From contig JAPOIY010000022.1 of NCBI GenBank assembly GCA_029978705.1, forward strand, positions 1 to 44,258: a stretch of 44,258 nucleotides of DNA. Reading direction: 5' to 3'. Shown in pieces: positions 1-8,076 of this stretch. The stretch comes from Actinomycetota bacterium. Lineage in GTDB: Bacteria > Actinomycetota > Actinomycetes > S36-B12 > GCA-2699445. Numbering within the stretch: the first letter of the stretch is position 1; every line of letters starts with the position of its first letter. The notes beneath the pieces were generated by a model, which worked only from the letters and a program-made list of their open reading frames with translations, ran no database searches and had not been told where the DNA came from. The position numbers and the translations under genes were made by a program.

Positions 1-1157
1 TGGATGACGTTGTGCGCGAAGCCCCAGCGGGAGACACCCAGGTAGAGGCGCCAGACCCGGGCCTTGCGCAGGCCGATCTCCGCCACCGCCTCGTCCCAGT
101 GCTCGTCGAGGTTGCGCGACCACTTCTCCAGCGTCATCGCATAGTGCAGGCGCAGGTTCTCCTCGTGCTGAACCTCGAGATTCTGGCGCTCCATCTCGTC
201 GATCAGCCGGCCCACGTGCACCAGTTCCCCGTCGGGGAAGATGTAGCGGTTGATGAACCCGCGCCGGTACATCGTGGGCGTCTTGGTGTCGGTGCGGGTG
301 ATGCAGTGGTTGAGCACACGGCCGCCGTCGGCCAACTTGTCCCGAAGGAACCCGAAGTACGCCGGGTACTGGTCCTGACCGATGTGCTCGGTCAGGCCGA
401 TCGAGGACACCGCGTCGAACCCACTCTCGGGGATGTCGCGGTAGTCGCCGTGACGGAAGTCGACGAGTTGCTCGAGGCCTTGCCGGCGCACCATGTCCTG
501 GGCCCACTTGGCCTGCTCGCGCGACAAGGTGACCGCGATGACCTTCGTGCCGTAGTTCTTGGCGGCATGGCGCGCCATGCCGCCCCAGCCCGCGCCGATG
601 TCGAGCAGCCGCATCCCGGAGTGCAGCCCGAGCTTGCGGCACACCAGGTCGAACTTCTCGTCCTGAGCTTCTTCCAGATTGGCCTCGGCCTTGGGGAACA
701 CCGCGCACGTGTAGGCCATCGTGGGGCCCAGCAGCCACTCGTAGAACGTGTTGCTGACGTCGTAGTGGTGGCTGATGGCGTCGGCATCCCGGCGCTTGTT
801 GTGCCGGCGACCCGACAACTTCACTTCCTCCGGGGGCGGAGGCAGTCGCTTGAGGGCGGCGGACCCGTACTCGCGGGCCAGCCGGGCGGTGTCGGCCAAC
901 GACGGCTTGCGGTGGTGCGCGTACAGCGCATCGAAACACTCGTACACGTCACCCTGGAACTCGATGTCGCCGTTGACGTAGGCGCGAGCGATACCGAGTT
1001 GCCCCGGCGCTCCCGCGATCGCCTGGATGGCGCGTTCCGACTTCACTTCCACTTTCAGGGGGGCGTCGGGCGACCCGGCGCGGCTGCCGTCGTAGGCGAT
1101 GAACTCCAGCCCCGGGGACTCCGGGACCACCAAACGGAAGGCATCGGCAATCTTCAC
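1..1157 (-). CDS. tmsB: CFA-type S-adenosylmethionine methyltransferase, likely TmsB/BfaB (3' end outside window)
   Basis: SAM-dependent methyltransferase of the cyclopropane-fatty-acyl-phospholipid synthase family. The 385 visible residues start MKIADAFRLVVPE; the SAM-binding motif LLDIGAGWGG lies near residue 185, followed by the family block around SSIGLTEHIG. The C-terminus runs off the window. A GTG start at 1157 is preceded by a strong GAGGAGGAGA ribosome site. Enzymes of this family either cyclopropanate or methylate a phospholipid-bound oleoyl chain. The gene lies 49 bases downstream of a FAD oxidoreductase on the same strand, and that pairing is the hallmark of the actinobacterial tmsA-tmsB (bfaA-bfaB) system, in which TmsB adds a methylene at C10 and TmsA reduces it to 10-methylstearate (tuberculostearic acid). 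The family is certain; the 10-methyl role is inferred from the neighbour. A plain cyclopropane synthase is the alternative. Confidence 0.85.
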   Translation of the reverse strand, partial: MKIADAFRLVVPESPGLEFIAYDGSRAGSPDAPLKVEVKSERAIQAIAGAPGQLGIARAYVNGDIEFQGDVYECFDALYAHHRKPSLADTARLAREYGSAALKRLPPPPEEVKLSGRRHNKRRDADAISHHYDVSNTFYEWLLGPTMAYTCAVFPKAEANLEEAQDEKFDLVCRKLGLHSGMRLLDIGAGWGGMARHAAKNYGTKVIAVTLSREQAKWAQDMVRRQGLEQLVDFRHGDYRDIPESGFDAVSSIGLTEHIGQDQYPAYFGFLRDKLADGGRVLNHCITRTDTKTPTMYRRGFINRYIFPDGELVHVGRLIDEMERQNLEVQHEENLRLHYAMTLEKWSRNLDEHWDEAVAEIGLRKARVWRLYLGVSRWGFAHNVI

Positions 1158-1206
1158 GGTTCTCTCCTCCTCGTACCGGACATCATGACGGCCGGAGCGC
1201 GAGTTT

Positions 1207-2580
1207 TCACGACTGTCTCACGCACTTGTCGTAAAGATCGAGCAGACGGCGGTCGGGGTCATACCGGTCCTTCAGGGTCCAGTACGCGTCGCCGCCGTAG
1301 ATGTCGTAGAACTCATCCCGGTCGTAGTAGGCCGTCGAGTACAGCGACTTGCGGCCCCCCAGCGCAGTGACCTTCTCCTCGATGGCGCGGTTCACGGTGC
1401 CCGCGTTCGGGTCGACGCCGTCCGGCAGTTCCACCGTGGACCAGAACCCCACATTCACGTAGGTCTTCGTGGGATCGAACTGGTAGAGGGGCCAGACCGC
1501 ATCGGGATCCCGCTGCCGCAGGGGACACACCCACACCGGCTCGATGCCGACATCGCGGTGGAAGAAGTCCATGAACTCCGCCAGCGCGGTCACCGGGACT
1601 TCGACGTCCTGCACGACCCACTCGGTCAGCGGGCGGCCGCGCCGCGCCGCCATCCGGTTGGCCAGGTCGTGCCGGCGGGCGAAGGCGATGATCTTCCAGT
1701 AGACATCACTGCGCAGTTTGGACTTGGGCCAGAAGCGGCGCACGGCGGGCTTCTGGGCACCCAGCGCACGGGAGCACCAGAACCAGTCGGTGTCCCAGCG
1801 CCACAGGTAGTCGAGCGTGGTGACCCGGTCCGTGGCGCGGCGCTGGATGGAGCGGTAGTAGACGTCCATCCCGGTGTAGTCCGAGCACTGGTCGAAGTCG
1901 TCGGCGTAGCGGGCAGTGGTCAGGTACATCTCGGAGCCGCTGAACACGGTGCCGTCGACGTAGTCGACGTGCTCGCCGGCGTACTGGCCGGAGGCGACGA
2001 TGTCGCTGATGGCCGCGGCCATCGCGTCGGTGCTGCCGTAGGGGGTGTGCCGCAGGACCATCTGCGCGGGGACGGGCTCCAGTTCGATGGTCAGCGTGAG
2101 CGCGTAGCCGAGCGTCCCGTAGGAGTTGGGGAATCCGTAGAAGAGGTCACGGTGCGGCCCGTCGGGGCTGGCGGTGACGATCTCGCCGGCGCCGGTGAGG
2201 ACCTGCATGCTGACGACCGACTCGTGCGGCAGACCGTTGCGGAAACTGGCCGCCTCGATCCCCAGCCCGGTCACCGCGCCGCCGAGGGTGATGGTCCGCA
2301 ATTGCGGTACGCACAGGGGGACCAGGCCGTACGGAAGGGTGGCCGCGACCAGATCCTCGTAGGTGGTCAGGCCGCCGACGACGGCGGTACGCGACCCGGG
2401 GTCGACGCTGACGACGCCGTCGAACGCCGAGAGGTCGAGCAACTGGGTGACGTCGGCGCGCGAGCGGAAGAGATTGGACGTCTTCTTGGCGAGCCGGATC
2501 GGCTCACCGGGAGGCCACGCACGGACGGTGGCGGCGGCCGTTTCCGCGGCGACGTCGAGCCCGGCGGACGTGGTGGTCAT
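1207..2580 (-). CDS. tmsA: FAD-binding oxidoreductase, likely TmsA/BfaA 10-methylene reductase
   Basis: A 457-residue flavoprotein with an N-terminal PCMH/FAD_binding_4 domain (about residues 30-190; the segment RTITLGGAVTGLGIEA is the typical FAD-cradling glycine-rich loop) and a long C-terminal substrate domain resembling DHCR24-like reductases. In the tms/bfa system this partner is the reductase that converts the 10-methylene fatty acyl chain made by the methyltransferase into the 10-methyl product. The downstream methyltransferase follows after 49 bases with its own strong ribosome site, so the two are probably one operon. The ATG at 2580 has no convincing Shine-Dalgarno and no TANNNT at leaderless distance; a strong hairpin sits just upstream (2597-2629), so where transcription begins is unclear. 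The role is inferred from family and pairing; a generic FAD oxidase cannot be excluded. Confidence 0.8.
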   Translation of the reverse strand: MTTTSAGLDVAAETAAATVRAWPPGEPIRLAKKTSNLFRSRADVTQLLDLSAFDGVVSVDPGSRTAVVGGLTTYEDLVAATLPYGLVPLCVPQLRTITLGGAVTGLGIEAASFRNGLPHESVVSMQVLTGAGEIVTASPDGPHRDLFYGFPNSYGTLGYALTLTIELEPVPAQMVLRHTPYGSTDAMAAAISDIVASGQYAGEHVDYVDGTVFSGSEMYLTTARYADDFDQCSDYTGMDVYYRSIQRRATDRVTTLDYLWRWDTDWFWCSRALGAQKPAVRRFWPKSKLRSDVYWKIIAFARRHDLANRMAARRGRPLTEWVVQDVEVPVTALAEFMDFFHRDVGIEPVWVCPLRQRDPDAVWPLYQFDPTKTYVNVGFWSTVELPDGVDPNAGTVNRAIEEKVTALGGRKSLYSTAYYDRDEFYDIYGGDAYWTLKDRYDPDRRLLDLYDKCVRQS

Positions 2581-2596
2581 GAACGAGGGAGGCGTG

Positions 2597-2629
2597 CTCC
2601 GGCGGCTCCCGGTGGGGGCGCCGCCGGAG
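2597..2629 (-). terminator. Strong hairpin after the zinc-ribbon gene
   Basis: Perfect 9-base arms (2597-2605 and 2621-2629, CTCCGGCGG with CCGCCGGAG); the loop itself can pair CTCCC with GGGGG. It lies 9 bases past the stop of the zinc-ribbon gene and before tmsA, with no U-tract, as is common for hairpin terminators in GC-rich actinobacteria. It probably separates the two transcripts. Confidence 0.6.
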
Positions 2630-2638
2630 ACGGGTGAA

Positions 2639-2797
2639 TCAGGCCTTGCCCAAGATCCGGGTCACGGTGGTGCCGCACTCCGGGCACTTGCCCTTGGCCA
2701 TGCGGGTGCCCTTGGCGTTGACCGAGACCTCACCGGTGAAGTCGCGCTTCTCCTTGCACTTCACGCAGTACGCGGTCCCGCTGAACTCCTCAGCCAT
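2639..2797 (-). CDS. Small DUF5679-type zinc-ribbon protein
   Basis: A 52-residue protein, MAEEFSGTAYCVKC at the N-terminus, with two CxxC pairs (CVKC near residue 11 and CPEC near residue 38) that should bind one zinc ion, and a basic C-terminus. This matches the short actinobacterial DUF5679 zinc-ribbon family, whose function is unknown. The ATG at 2797 is chosen because the AAGGAGG ribosome site sits 7 bases before it; the in-frame ATG at 2803 is too close to that site. A possible -10 on the minus strand, TACGGT, covers 2832-2837. The gene ends at a strong hairpin, so it is probably monocistronic. There is no nucleic-acid-binding evidence beyond the ribbon itself. Confidence 0.85.
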   Translation of the reverse strand: MAEEFSGTAYCVKCKEKRDFTGEVSVNAKGTRMAKGKCPECGTTVTRILGKA

Positions 2798-2951
2798 GCT
2801 CATGCCTCCTTGTTCGGCCGGCTGCCTGCCGACCGTAGCCCTGACAGGGTAATCAGACGGCGGCGCCGCGCCGCGCAGCGGGGCCGCAATCAGCGCGTCA
2901 CGATCCGTGGGGGGCTGTGGACAAGCGCGCCGCACCCGGGTGTCCCCAGGC

Positions 2952-2957
2952 CACCAT
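2952..2957 (+). promoter_or_regulatory. -10-like hexamer 6 bases before the GTG at 2964
   Basis: CACCAT matches the A2 and T6 of the actinobacterial TANNNT -10. The 6-base gap to the start codon is the leaderless spacing seen at several other genes in this window. No Shine-Dalgarno lies in between. Weak on its own; supported by the recurring geometry. Confidence 0.4.
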
Positions 2958-2963
2958 TCCCGC

Positions 2964-3794
2964 GTGACCGGTATCGAACGTCTGCACCCGTGGCTTCCCG
3001 TCCTGAGCGACCGCGACGGCCGGATCCGGGTCGGCCGGGACCGCCGGCCGCTCCCGGCTCACCTGACCGAGGTCGTGCGCGACAGCGTGCGCCGACTGCG
3101 GGACGGCCGCCAGGACCCGGGGGCCGGGCGGCAGGTGCTGGCCGCCGCCGGGCACGTCCTGGCGACCGCCGACCTGACGGCCACCGCGGCGCGGGGCGGG
3201 GACCCGCTGGCTCGGGCGCATCTGACCCGCGAGGCCGTGACCCCGGGTGCCGGGGCCCGGGTCCGGCGCCGCCGCCCGGTCACGGTGCTGGGCCCCGCGA
3301 CCCTCGCCGCTCCGCTGCAGCACGGCCTGGCCGAGTGCGGGTGCGCCGGCCCCCAGCCGGGCGACCTGGTGGTGCACTGGGGCACGCCGAACGCAGCCCT
3401 CCGGTACGACTGGATGGGCGACGGTGTCCCCCACCTGGTGGTGTCGCCCCGAGCCGGATCGGTCCGGGTGGGTCCGCTCGTGGTGCCCGGGCGCACACCG
3501 TGCCTGCACTGCCTGGACCTGAGTCGGCGGGACGGGGACCCCTCGTGGCCGGAACTGTCCCGGCAGTTGCGGGCCCGGGCGCTCCCGCAGCCCGACCCGG
3601 CGTTGGTGCTGGCCGCCACGGGCGTGGCCCTGGGGGTCGTGACCCGGTGGCTCGAGACGGGGGACGACGCGACGTGCCGCGGCTACTGGGAGGTCGACGC
3701 GGACTCCCCCATACCGGCGTGGCAGTCGGTCCAGCGGCACCCGGAGTGCGGCTGCTGGTGGCCCGACCCGCCCCCTGCGGCCCCGGCATCGTGA
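2964..3794 (+). CDS. E1/ThiF-like, TOMM-cyclodehydratase-related protein of unknown function
   Basis: A 276-residue protein beginning VTGIERLHPWLPVL. Its middle and C-terminal parts resemble the E1-like/cyclodehydratase proteins of actinobacteria: a Rossmann-like stretch VTVLGPATLAAPL, then the block RVGPLVVPGRTPCLHCLDL near residues 170-185, and a terminal HPECGCWW. The CxxC and the CxC may form a zinc site like the paired CxxC motifs of ThiF/MoeB. I see no clear ATP-binding arginine finger, so it may not adenylate anything. It sits directly before an ABC1 kinase on the same strand, as does a conserved hypothetical in the mycobacterial Rv3196-Rv3197 order. No precursor peptide or YcaO gene is nearby. 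The GTG at 2964 is preferred to upstream starts because homologous sequence begins there and a -10-like hexamer sits 6 bases upstream. The function is not known. Confidence 0.7.
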   Translation: MTGIERLHPWLPVLSDRDGRIRVGRDRRPLPAHLTEVVRDSVRRLRDGRQDPGAGRQVLAAAGHVLATADLTATAARGGDPLARAHLTREAVTPGAGARVRRRRPVTVLGPATLAAPLQHGLAECGCAGPQPGDLVVHWGTPNAALRYDWMGDGVPHLVVSPRAGSVRVGPLVVPGRTPCLHCLDLSRRDGDPSWPELSRQLRARALPQPDPALVLAATGVALGVVTRWLETGDDATCRGYWEVDADSPIPAWQSVQRHPECGCWWPDPPPAAPAS

Positions 3795-3819
3795 CCGGGC
3801 ACGTTTCGCCGCCGTGCGT

Positions 3820-3825
3820 CACAAT
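3820..3825 (+). promoter_or_regulatory. -10-like hexamer 6 bases before the GTG at 3832
   Basis: CACAAT followed by six bases and a GTG. It matches NANNNT and keeps the leaderless spacing seen elsewhere in the window; this helps choose the 3832 start over the GTG at 3814. Confidence 0.45.
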
Positions 3826-3831
3826 GACACC

Positions 3832-5157
3832 GTGGCGGACCTCCCCCGGAAGACGTTCACCCGCAGCGCGCGCATCGCGGCTTTGCCGCTGGGCCATGCG
3901 GGGCGTGCCGCCCTCGGGTTCGGCAAGCGGATGGGGGGCAAACCGGCCGAGGCCGTGTCCACCGAGTTGCAGCAACGCAGCGCGGAGCAGATGTTCAAGG
4001 TCCTGGGGGAACTCAAGGGCGGCGCCATGAAGGTGGGCCAGGCCATGAGCATCTTCGAAGCCGCGCTGCCCGAGGACCTCGCCGGCCCCTACCGCGCCAC
4101 CTTGACCAAACTGCAGGAGGCCGCACCCCCGCTGCCCGCCAGCACCGTGCACGAGGTGCTCGTCGAACATCTCGGTGCCGACTGGCGGGACCGCTTCGCC
4201 GAGTTCAACGACCAGCCCGCAGCAGCCGCGTCCATCGGCCAGGTGCACCGTGCGGTCTGGCGGGACGGCCGCGACGTGGCGGTGAAGGTGCAGTACCCGG
4301 GAGCGGCCCAGGCCCTCAAGAGCGACCTGAACCAGATGGTGCGCATGGGGCGTCTCTTCGGCGTGCTGGTCCCGGGACTGGACATGAAACCGCTCCTGAA
4401 AGAACTGCGGGAACGGGTCATCGAGGAACTGGACTACCTCACCGAGTCTGAGTCCCAGCGCGCGTTCGCGGCCGCCTTCGAAGGTGACCCGGACTTCTTC
4501 ATCCCCCATGTCCTCGCGGCCGCGCCCAACGTGCTGGTCACCGAGTGGGTGGAGGGCCGGCCGCTGTCGGAGGTGATCGCGGAGGGCACACCGGCCGAAC
4601 GCGATCACGCGGGACTGCTGTACCAGCGGTTCCTGCTGTCCAGCCCGGAGCGGGTCGAGATGCTGCACGCCGATCCCCACCCCGGCAACTTCCGCATCAT
4701 GCCCGACGGCCGGCTGGCGGTGCTCGACTTCGGCGCCGTGGCGCACCTGCCGGGCGGCATGCCGCGCACGGTGGGGCGGCTCATGCGCATCGCCATGTCC
4801 GGCGACGCGGACACGGTCGTGGAAGGCCTGACCGCGGAAGGGTTCATCCGGCCGCACATCACCATGGACGGCGAACGCCTCCTGGAGTACCTGCTGCCCT
4901 TCATCGAGCCGGTGCAGGAGGCGGAGTTCCACTACTCCCGCGAGTGGCTGCGGGGACTGTTCGAACGTGTCAAGGATCCCCGCGGCGTGGACTTCACGGT
5001 GGGCCTCAAACTCAACCTGCCGCCGTCGTACGCGCTGATCCACCGGGTGTGGGTCGGCGCCACCGGCGTCACGTGCCAGTTGGATGCGACCGTACCGGTG
5101 CGCGCAGAGGTGGAGCGGTGGGTGCCCGGGTTCACGGACGAGGATGAGGCGGCCTGA
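3832..5157 (+). CDS. ABC1/AarF (UbiB-family) atypical kinase
   Basis: A 441-residue ADCK/UbiB-family protein starting [12 protein letters not shown]. Diagnostic features are present: the N-terminal KxGQ motif within KGGAMKVGQ (about residue 70), the alanine-rich loop in [13 protein letters not shown], the beta-3 lysine in VAVKVQYPG, the HADPHPGN catalytic loop and the LDFG metal motif. All catalytic residues appear intact. UbiB proteins support isoprenoid-quinone synthesis and lipid handling through a weak ATPase activity; the actinobacterial member next to uvrD2 (Rv3197 in M. tuberculosis) has also been linked to antibiotic tolerance. The gene converges on uvrD2, with 26 bases of overlap between the two 3' ends. 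The GTG at 3832 fits the family N-terminus and a -10-like hexamer; the GTG at 3814 would add six residues. Confidence 0.92.
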   Translation: MADLPRKTFTRSARIAALPLGHAGRAALGFGKRMGGKPAEAVSTELQQRSAEQMFKVLGELKGGAMKVGQAMSIFEAALPEDLAGPYRATLTKLQEAAPPLPASTVHEVLVEHLGADWRDRFAEFNDQPAAAASIGQVHRAVWRDGRDVAVKVQYPGAAQALKSDLNQMVRMGRLFGVLVPGLDMKPLLKELRERVIEELDYLTESESQRAFAAAFEGDPDFFIPHVLAAAPNVLVTEWVEGRPLSEVIAEGTPAERDHAGLLYQRFLLSSPERVEMLHADPHPGNFRIMPDGRLAVLDFGAVAHLPGGMPRTVGRLMRIAMSGDADTVVEGLTAEGFIRPHITMDGERLLEYLLPFIEPVQEAEFHYSREWLRGLFERVKDPRGVDFTVGLKLNLPPSYALIHRVWVGATGVTCQLDATVPVRAEVERWVPGFTDEDEAA

Positions 5158-7141
5158 CGAGGTCCAGCAGGACCGCCCCGTGGTCCCGCATCCGGTCCGG
5201 GCGCATCCCCGGGATGGCGGCGAGTTCCTCCTCGGTCTGCGGGCGCTGCTCCGCGATCGCATGGAGGGTCACGTCGGTGAGGACGAGATGGCCCGGTACG
5301 CCCATCTCCTGCGCCCGGCGGTCGCGCCACGCGAACAGCGCTGCGAGCAGCGTCTCGTCGGCCGGCAGGGCGCACCGGTAGCAGCGCCCGAGGACGCGTT
5401 CCTGTCCGGTGACCAGGGCCCGGCCGCACAGCCGGCAGCGCGCCGGGGCCAGCCCGCGCACCGCCTCGGCGGCGGGCACACCGGGCGCGGCCAGCGGTGG
5501 CGGGGCCGCGCCCGCTTCCCCCGACCCGAGCGCGGTCAGGTAGGGCGACGGCGTGGTGGGGCCGGACCGGTTGGCTGTCGGCCAGGTCACGATGAGACGC
5601 CGGCGCGGCCGCGTCACCCCCACGTACATGAGACGGCGTTCCTCGTCGCGGGCCTCCGGGGTGGCGGCCCGCGCCGACGGCAGCTGCCCGTCGACCGCCC
5701 CGATGATGAACACGGTGTCCCACTCCAGGCCCTTGGCGGCATGCAGCGTCAGGAGCGCGACACCGGCGGGGCGGGGGGGTTCGTTGTCGGTGGCCCGGCG
5801 GTCCAGCTCGGTCTGGCCGTCCGCGGCCGACACCTCGGGGGGGAACAGTGCCGCGAGGGCGGCCAGGCTCTCCCACCGCTGCCGGGCGGCCGGCGCGTCG
5901 GGGGGCGCCGGATCGTAGGACATCGCCAGCAGCACCTCGGCCATGACGTCGGCGGCAGGCTCGGTGGGTGTCATCCGGGCGGCGCCGCGGAACCTCGTGC
6001 AGGCCTCTTTGACCTCGGCCCGATCGAAGAAGCGGTCGGCGCCGCGGGTGCTGAACGGGATCTCGCGCCGCCGTAGGTGGTCGTGCAGCACGCGGCCCTG
6101 TGCGTGGGTGCGGTACAGGATCGCGACGTCCGGGTGGCCGCCCGCGACCAGGTCGGCCACTTCGGCCGCCACCCCGGCGGCCTCATCGGCCTCACTCGGG
6201 AACTGCAGGAGCCGTGTCGTCCCGGTCGCGTCCCCGACTGTGCGCAGCCGCAGCGCGCCGGGGATGTGTTCGGCCAGCCGGTTGGCGGCGGCGGCGATGG
6301 TCGCCGCGCACCGGTACGTGTCGGGCAGTTCGACGACCGTGGCCCCGGGATAGCGGGCGGGGAAGGTGGCCAGGAGGGAGGGGTCGGCGCCGGCGAACTG
6401 GTAGATGGTCTGCGCCGGGTCGCCCACGACACACAGTTGGCGGCGTTCCCCCACCCACAGGTCGAGCAGTCGCTGCTGCAGCGGGCTGACGTCCTGGTAC
6501 TCGTCGACGGTGAACCAGCGGAAGGCGCGGCGCACGGCCTCCCTCATGTCGCTGCGGGTGTCCAGGAGCCCGACCGTCACCAGCAGCACGTCGTCGAAGT
6601 CCATGACCCCGCGCTCGGACTTGGCCAGCTCGTAGCGGCCCAGGAGATCGGCGACGACCGCCGGGTCCTGGCGCGTCACGCGTCCGGCGCCGCGGTAGTC
6701 GGCGGCAGTGAGCCCGCGCGCCTTCATCCAGTCCAGTTCGGTGAGCAGTTCCGCGGACGTCTCGGCGTCGAGGCGGCGGCCTGCCGCCTGGTTGAGGAGG
6801 GCGGCGCGGTCGGTCTCGATGCGCGGCGCTCCGCCGCCGATGACATCGGGCCAGAAGTGACGCAGCTGCCGTAGGGCGGCGGAGTGGAAGGTCCGCACGG
6901 CGACCCCGGAGGCCCCGAGCGCGGCCAGCCGGCTGTGCAGTTCGGCGGCGGCCCGGGCGGTGAACGTGACCGCGAGGGTCCGGCTCTCCTCGAAGTGGCC
7001 GCTGCGTACCCCGTGGGCGATCCGGTGGGTGATGGTGCGGGTCTTGCCCGACCCCGGCCCGGCCTTGATGAGCACGGGCCCCTCGAGGGCCTCGGCGGCG
7101 GCGCGCTGCGCCGGGGCGAGCCCCGCCAGCTCGTCGCTCAT
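5132..7141 (-). CDS. uvrD2: ATP-dependent DNA helicase UvrD2 with tetracysteine and HRDC domains
   Basis: A 669-residue superfamily 1A 3'-5' helicase. Walker A GPGSGKT is at residues 28-34, the DEYQDVS motif II in the middle, then GDPAQTIYQF (motif III), TLHAAKGLEW (motif V region) and VGVTRPRRR (motif VI). After the motor come two CxxC pairs (CRLC and CYRC, about residues 567-590), the tetracysteine module, and then an HRDC domain to the end. This architecture is typical of mycobacterial UvrD2, in which the tetracysteine motif couples ATPase to unwinding. The ATG at 7141 overlaps the stop of nudC by four bases (ATGA), so it is the last gene of the adnA-adnB-nudC-uvrD2 operon. Its 3' end overlaps the convergent ABC1 kinase by 26 bases. 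whiB7, often found between these two genes, is missing. Confidence 0.92.
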   Translation of the reverse strand: MSDELAGLAPAQRAAAEALEGPVLIKAGPGSGKTRTITHRIAHGVRSGHFEESRTLAVTFTARAAAELHSRLAALGASGVAVRTFHSAALRQLRHFWPDVIGGGAPRIETDRAALLNQAAGRRLDAETSAELLTELDWMKARGLTAADYRGAGRVTRQDPAVVADLLGRYELAKSERGVMDFDDVLLVTVGLLDTRSDMREAVRRAFRWFTVDEYQDVSPLQQRLLDLWVGERRQLCVVGDPAQTIYQFAGADPSLLATFPARYPGATVVELPDTYRCAATIAAAANRLAEHIPGALRLRTVGDATGTTRLLQFPSEADEAAGVAAEVADLVAGGHPDVAILYRTHAQGRVLHDHLRRREIPFSTRGADRFFDRAEVKEACTRFRGAARMTPTEPAADVMAEVLLAMSYDPAPPDAPAARQRWESLAALAALFPPEVSAADGQTELDRRATDNEPPRPAGVALLTLHAAKGLEWDTVFIIGAVDGQLPSARAATPEARDEERRLMYVGVTRPRRRLIVTWPTANRSGPTTPSPYLTALGSGEAGAAPPPLAAPGVPAAEAVRGLAPARCRLCGRALVTGQERVLGRCYRCALPADETLLAALFAWRDRRAQEMGVPGHLVLTDVTLHAIAEQRPQTEEELAAIPGMRPDRMRDHGAVLLDLVRPPHPRP

Positions 7142-8076
7142 TCGCGGGACCAGTCCCCCGGCAGTGGCGCCCCGAACCACAACTCGATGAGCCAGCGGGA
7201 GATGCTGAACCGCGGAGGCAACCGCACGTCCCCGGCCCGGCACGCGGCGGCCAGTTCGGCGCGGGTGAACCACCGGGCCTCGGCGATCTCGGCACGGTCG
7301 GGGGCGATGTCCGTCGTGGCCGCCTGCGCGTGGAAGCCGATCATCAGGGAGCTGGGGAACGGCCACGGCTGGCTGCCGCGGTACGCGCTGGCGGAGACCT
7401 CGATGCCGACCTCCTCCCGCACCTCGCGGGCCACGGCGTTCTCCAGCGTCTCCCCCGGCTCGACGAAACCGGCCAGGGTCGAGAACCACGTCTCCTGCCA
7501 GCGGGCCTGCCGGCCGAGCAGGGCCCGCTCATCGTCGAGGACGAGCATGATGACCGCGGGATCGACCCGGGGGAAGTGCTGGCTGTCGTCGGCCGGGCAC
7601 CGGCGGCTCCAGCCGGCCTCGGCGATGACCGTGGCGGCGCCGCACAGGGGGCAGTGCGGGTGGCGCCGGTGCCAGTTCAGGACCGCGAGGCCGCCGATGC
7701 CGATCCGCAGTTCGGGGTCGGCGGGGTCGGCGATGCCCACGGCGCGCACGGGCACGACGCGGTCCTCGGGCACCGGGTGCGGGGCGCGCAGGGCGAAGCA
7801 CGGCGTCCGCCCGGCGACACCGAGGAAGACCCAGTCGCCGACGGGCAGCCCGTCGGCGTCCAGCGGGGAGTCGGTGAGCGGACGGGTGGCCAACTCCCGG
7901 GAGCCGGGCTCCCGCATCAGGACCCGTTCGCCGGCGAACGTGTACACCCGTGCGTCCGGGTCCTGCCAGGCCCGCCGCAGCCAGTCGGCGTCACCGCGCC
8001 GGTCGGCGCACGGGTCGAGCACCGGGTCCTGCAGGGGCAGCGGGGGAAGCACACAGCCAGAGTAGGCGCCGGTCAT
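7138..8076 (-). CDS. nudC: NADH pyrophosphatase NudC (Nudix hydrolase)
   Basis: A 312-residue Nudix enzyme. The complete Nudix box begins at GFVEPGE near residue 199 and ends REVREEVGI, followed by the NudC-specific SQPWPFPSS array. A zinc-ribbon segment before the box has CPLC and a third cysteine in SRRC; the fourth ligand position is not cysteine, as in many actinobacterial NudC proteins. NudC hydrolyses NAD(H) to AMP and NMN(H) and can remove NAD caps from RNA. The ATG at 8076 overlaps the adnB stop by four bases, and its own stop overlaps the uvrD2 start by four bases, so translation is probably coupled. The mycoredoxin gene that lies between nudC and uvrD2 in mycobacteria is absent here. 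Confidence 0.93.
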   Translation of the reverse strand: MTGAYSGCVLPPLPLQDPVLDPCADRRGDADWLRRAWQDPDARVYTFAGERVLMREPGSRELATRPLTDSPLDADGLPVGDWVFLGVAGRTPCFALRAPHPVPEDRVVPVRAVGIADPADPELRIGIGGLAVLNWHRRHPHCPLCGAATVIAEAGWSRRCPADDSQHFPRVDPAVIMLVLDDERALLGRQARWQETWFSTLAGFVEPGETLENAVAREVREEVGIEVSASAYRGSQPWPFPSSLMIGFHAQAATTDIAPDRAEIAEARWFTRAELAAACRAGDVRLPPRFSISRWLIELWFGAPLPGDWSRE

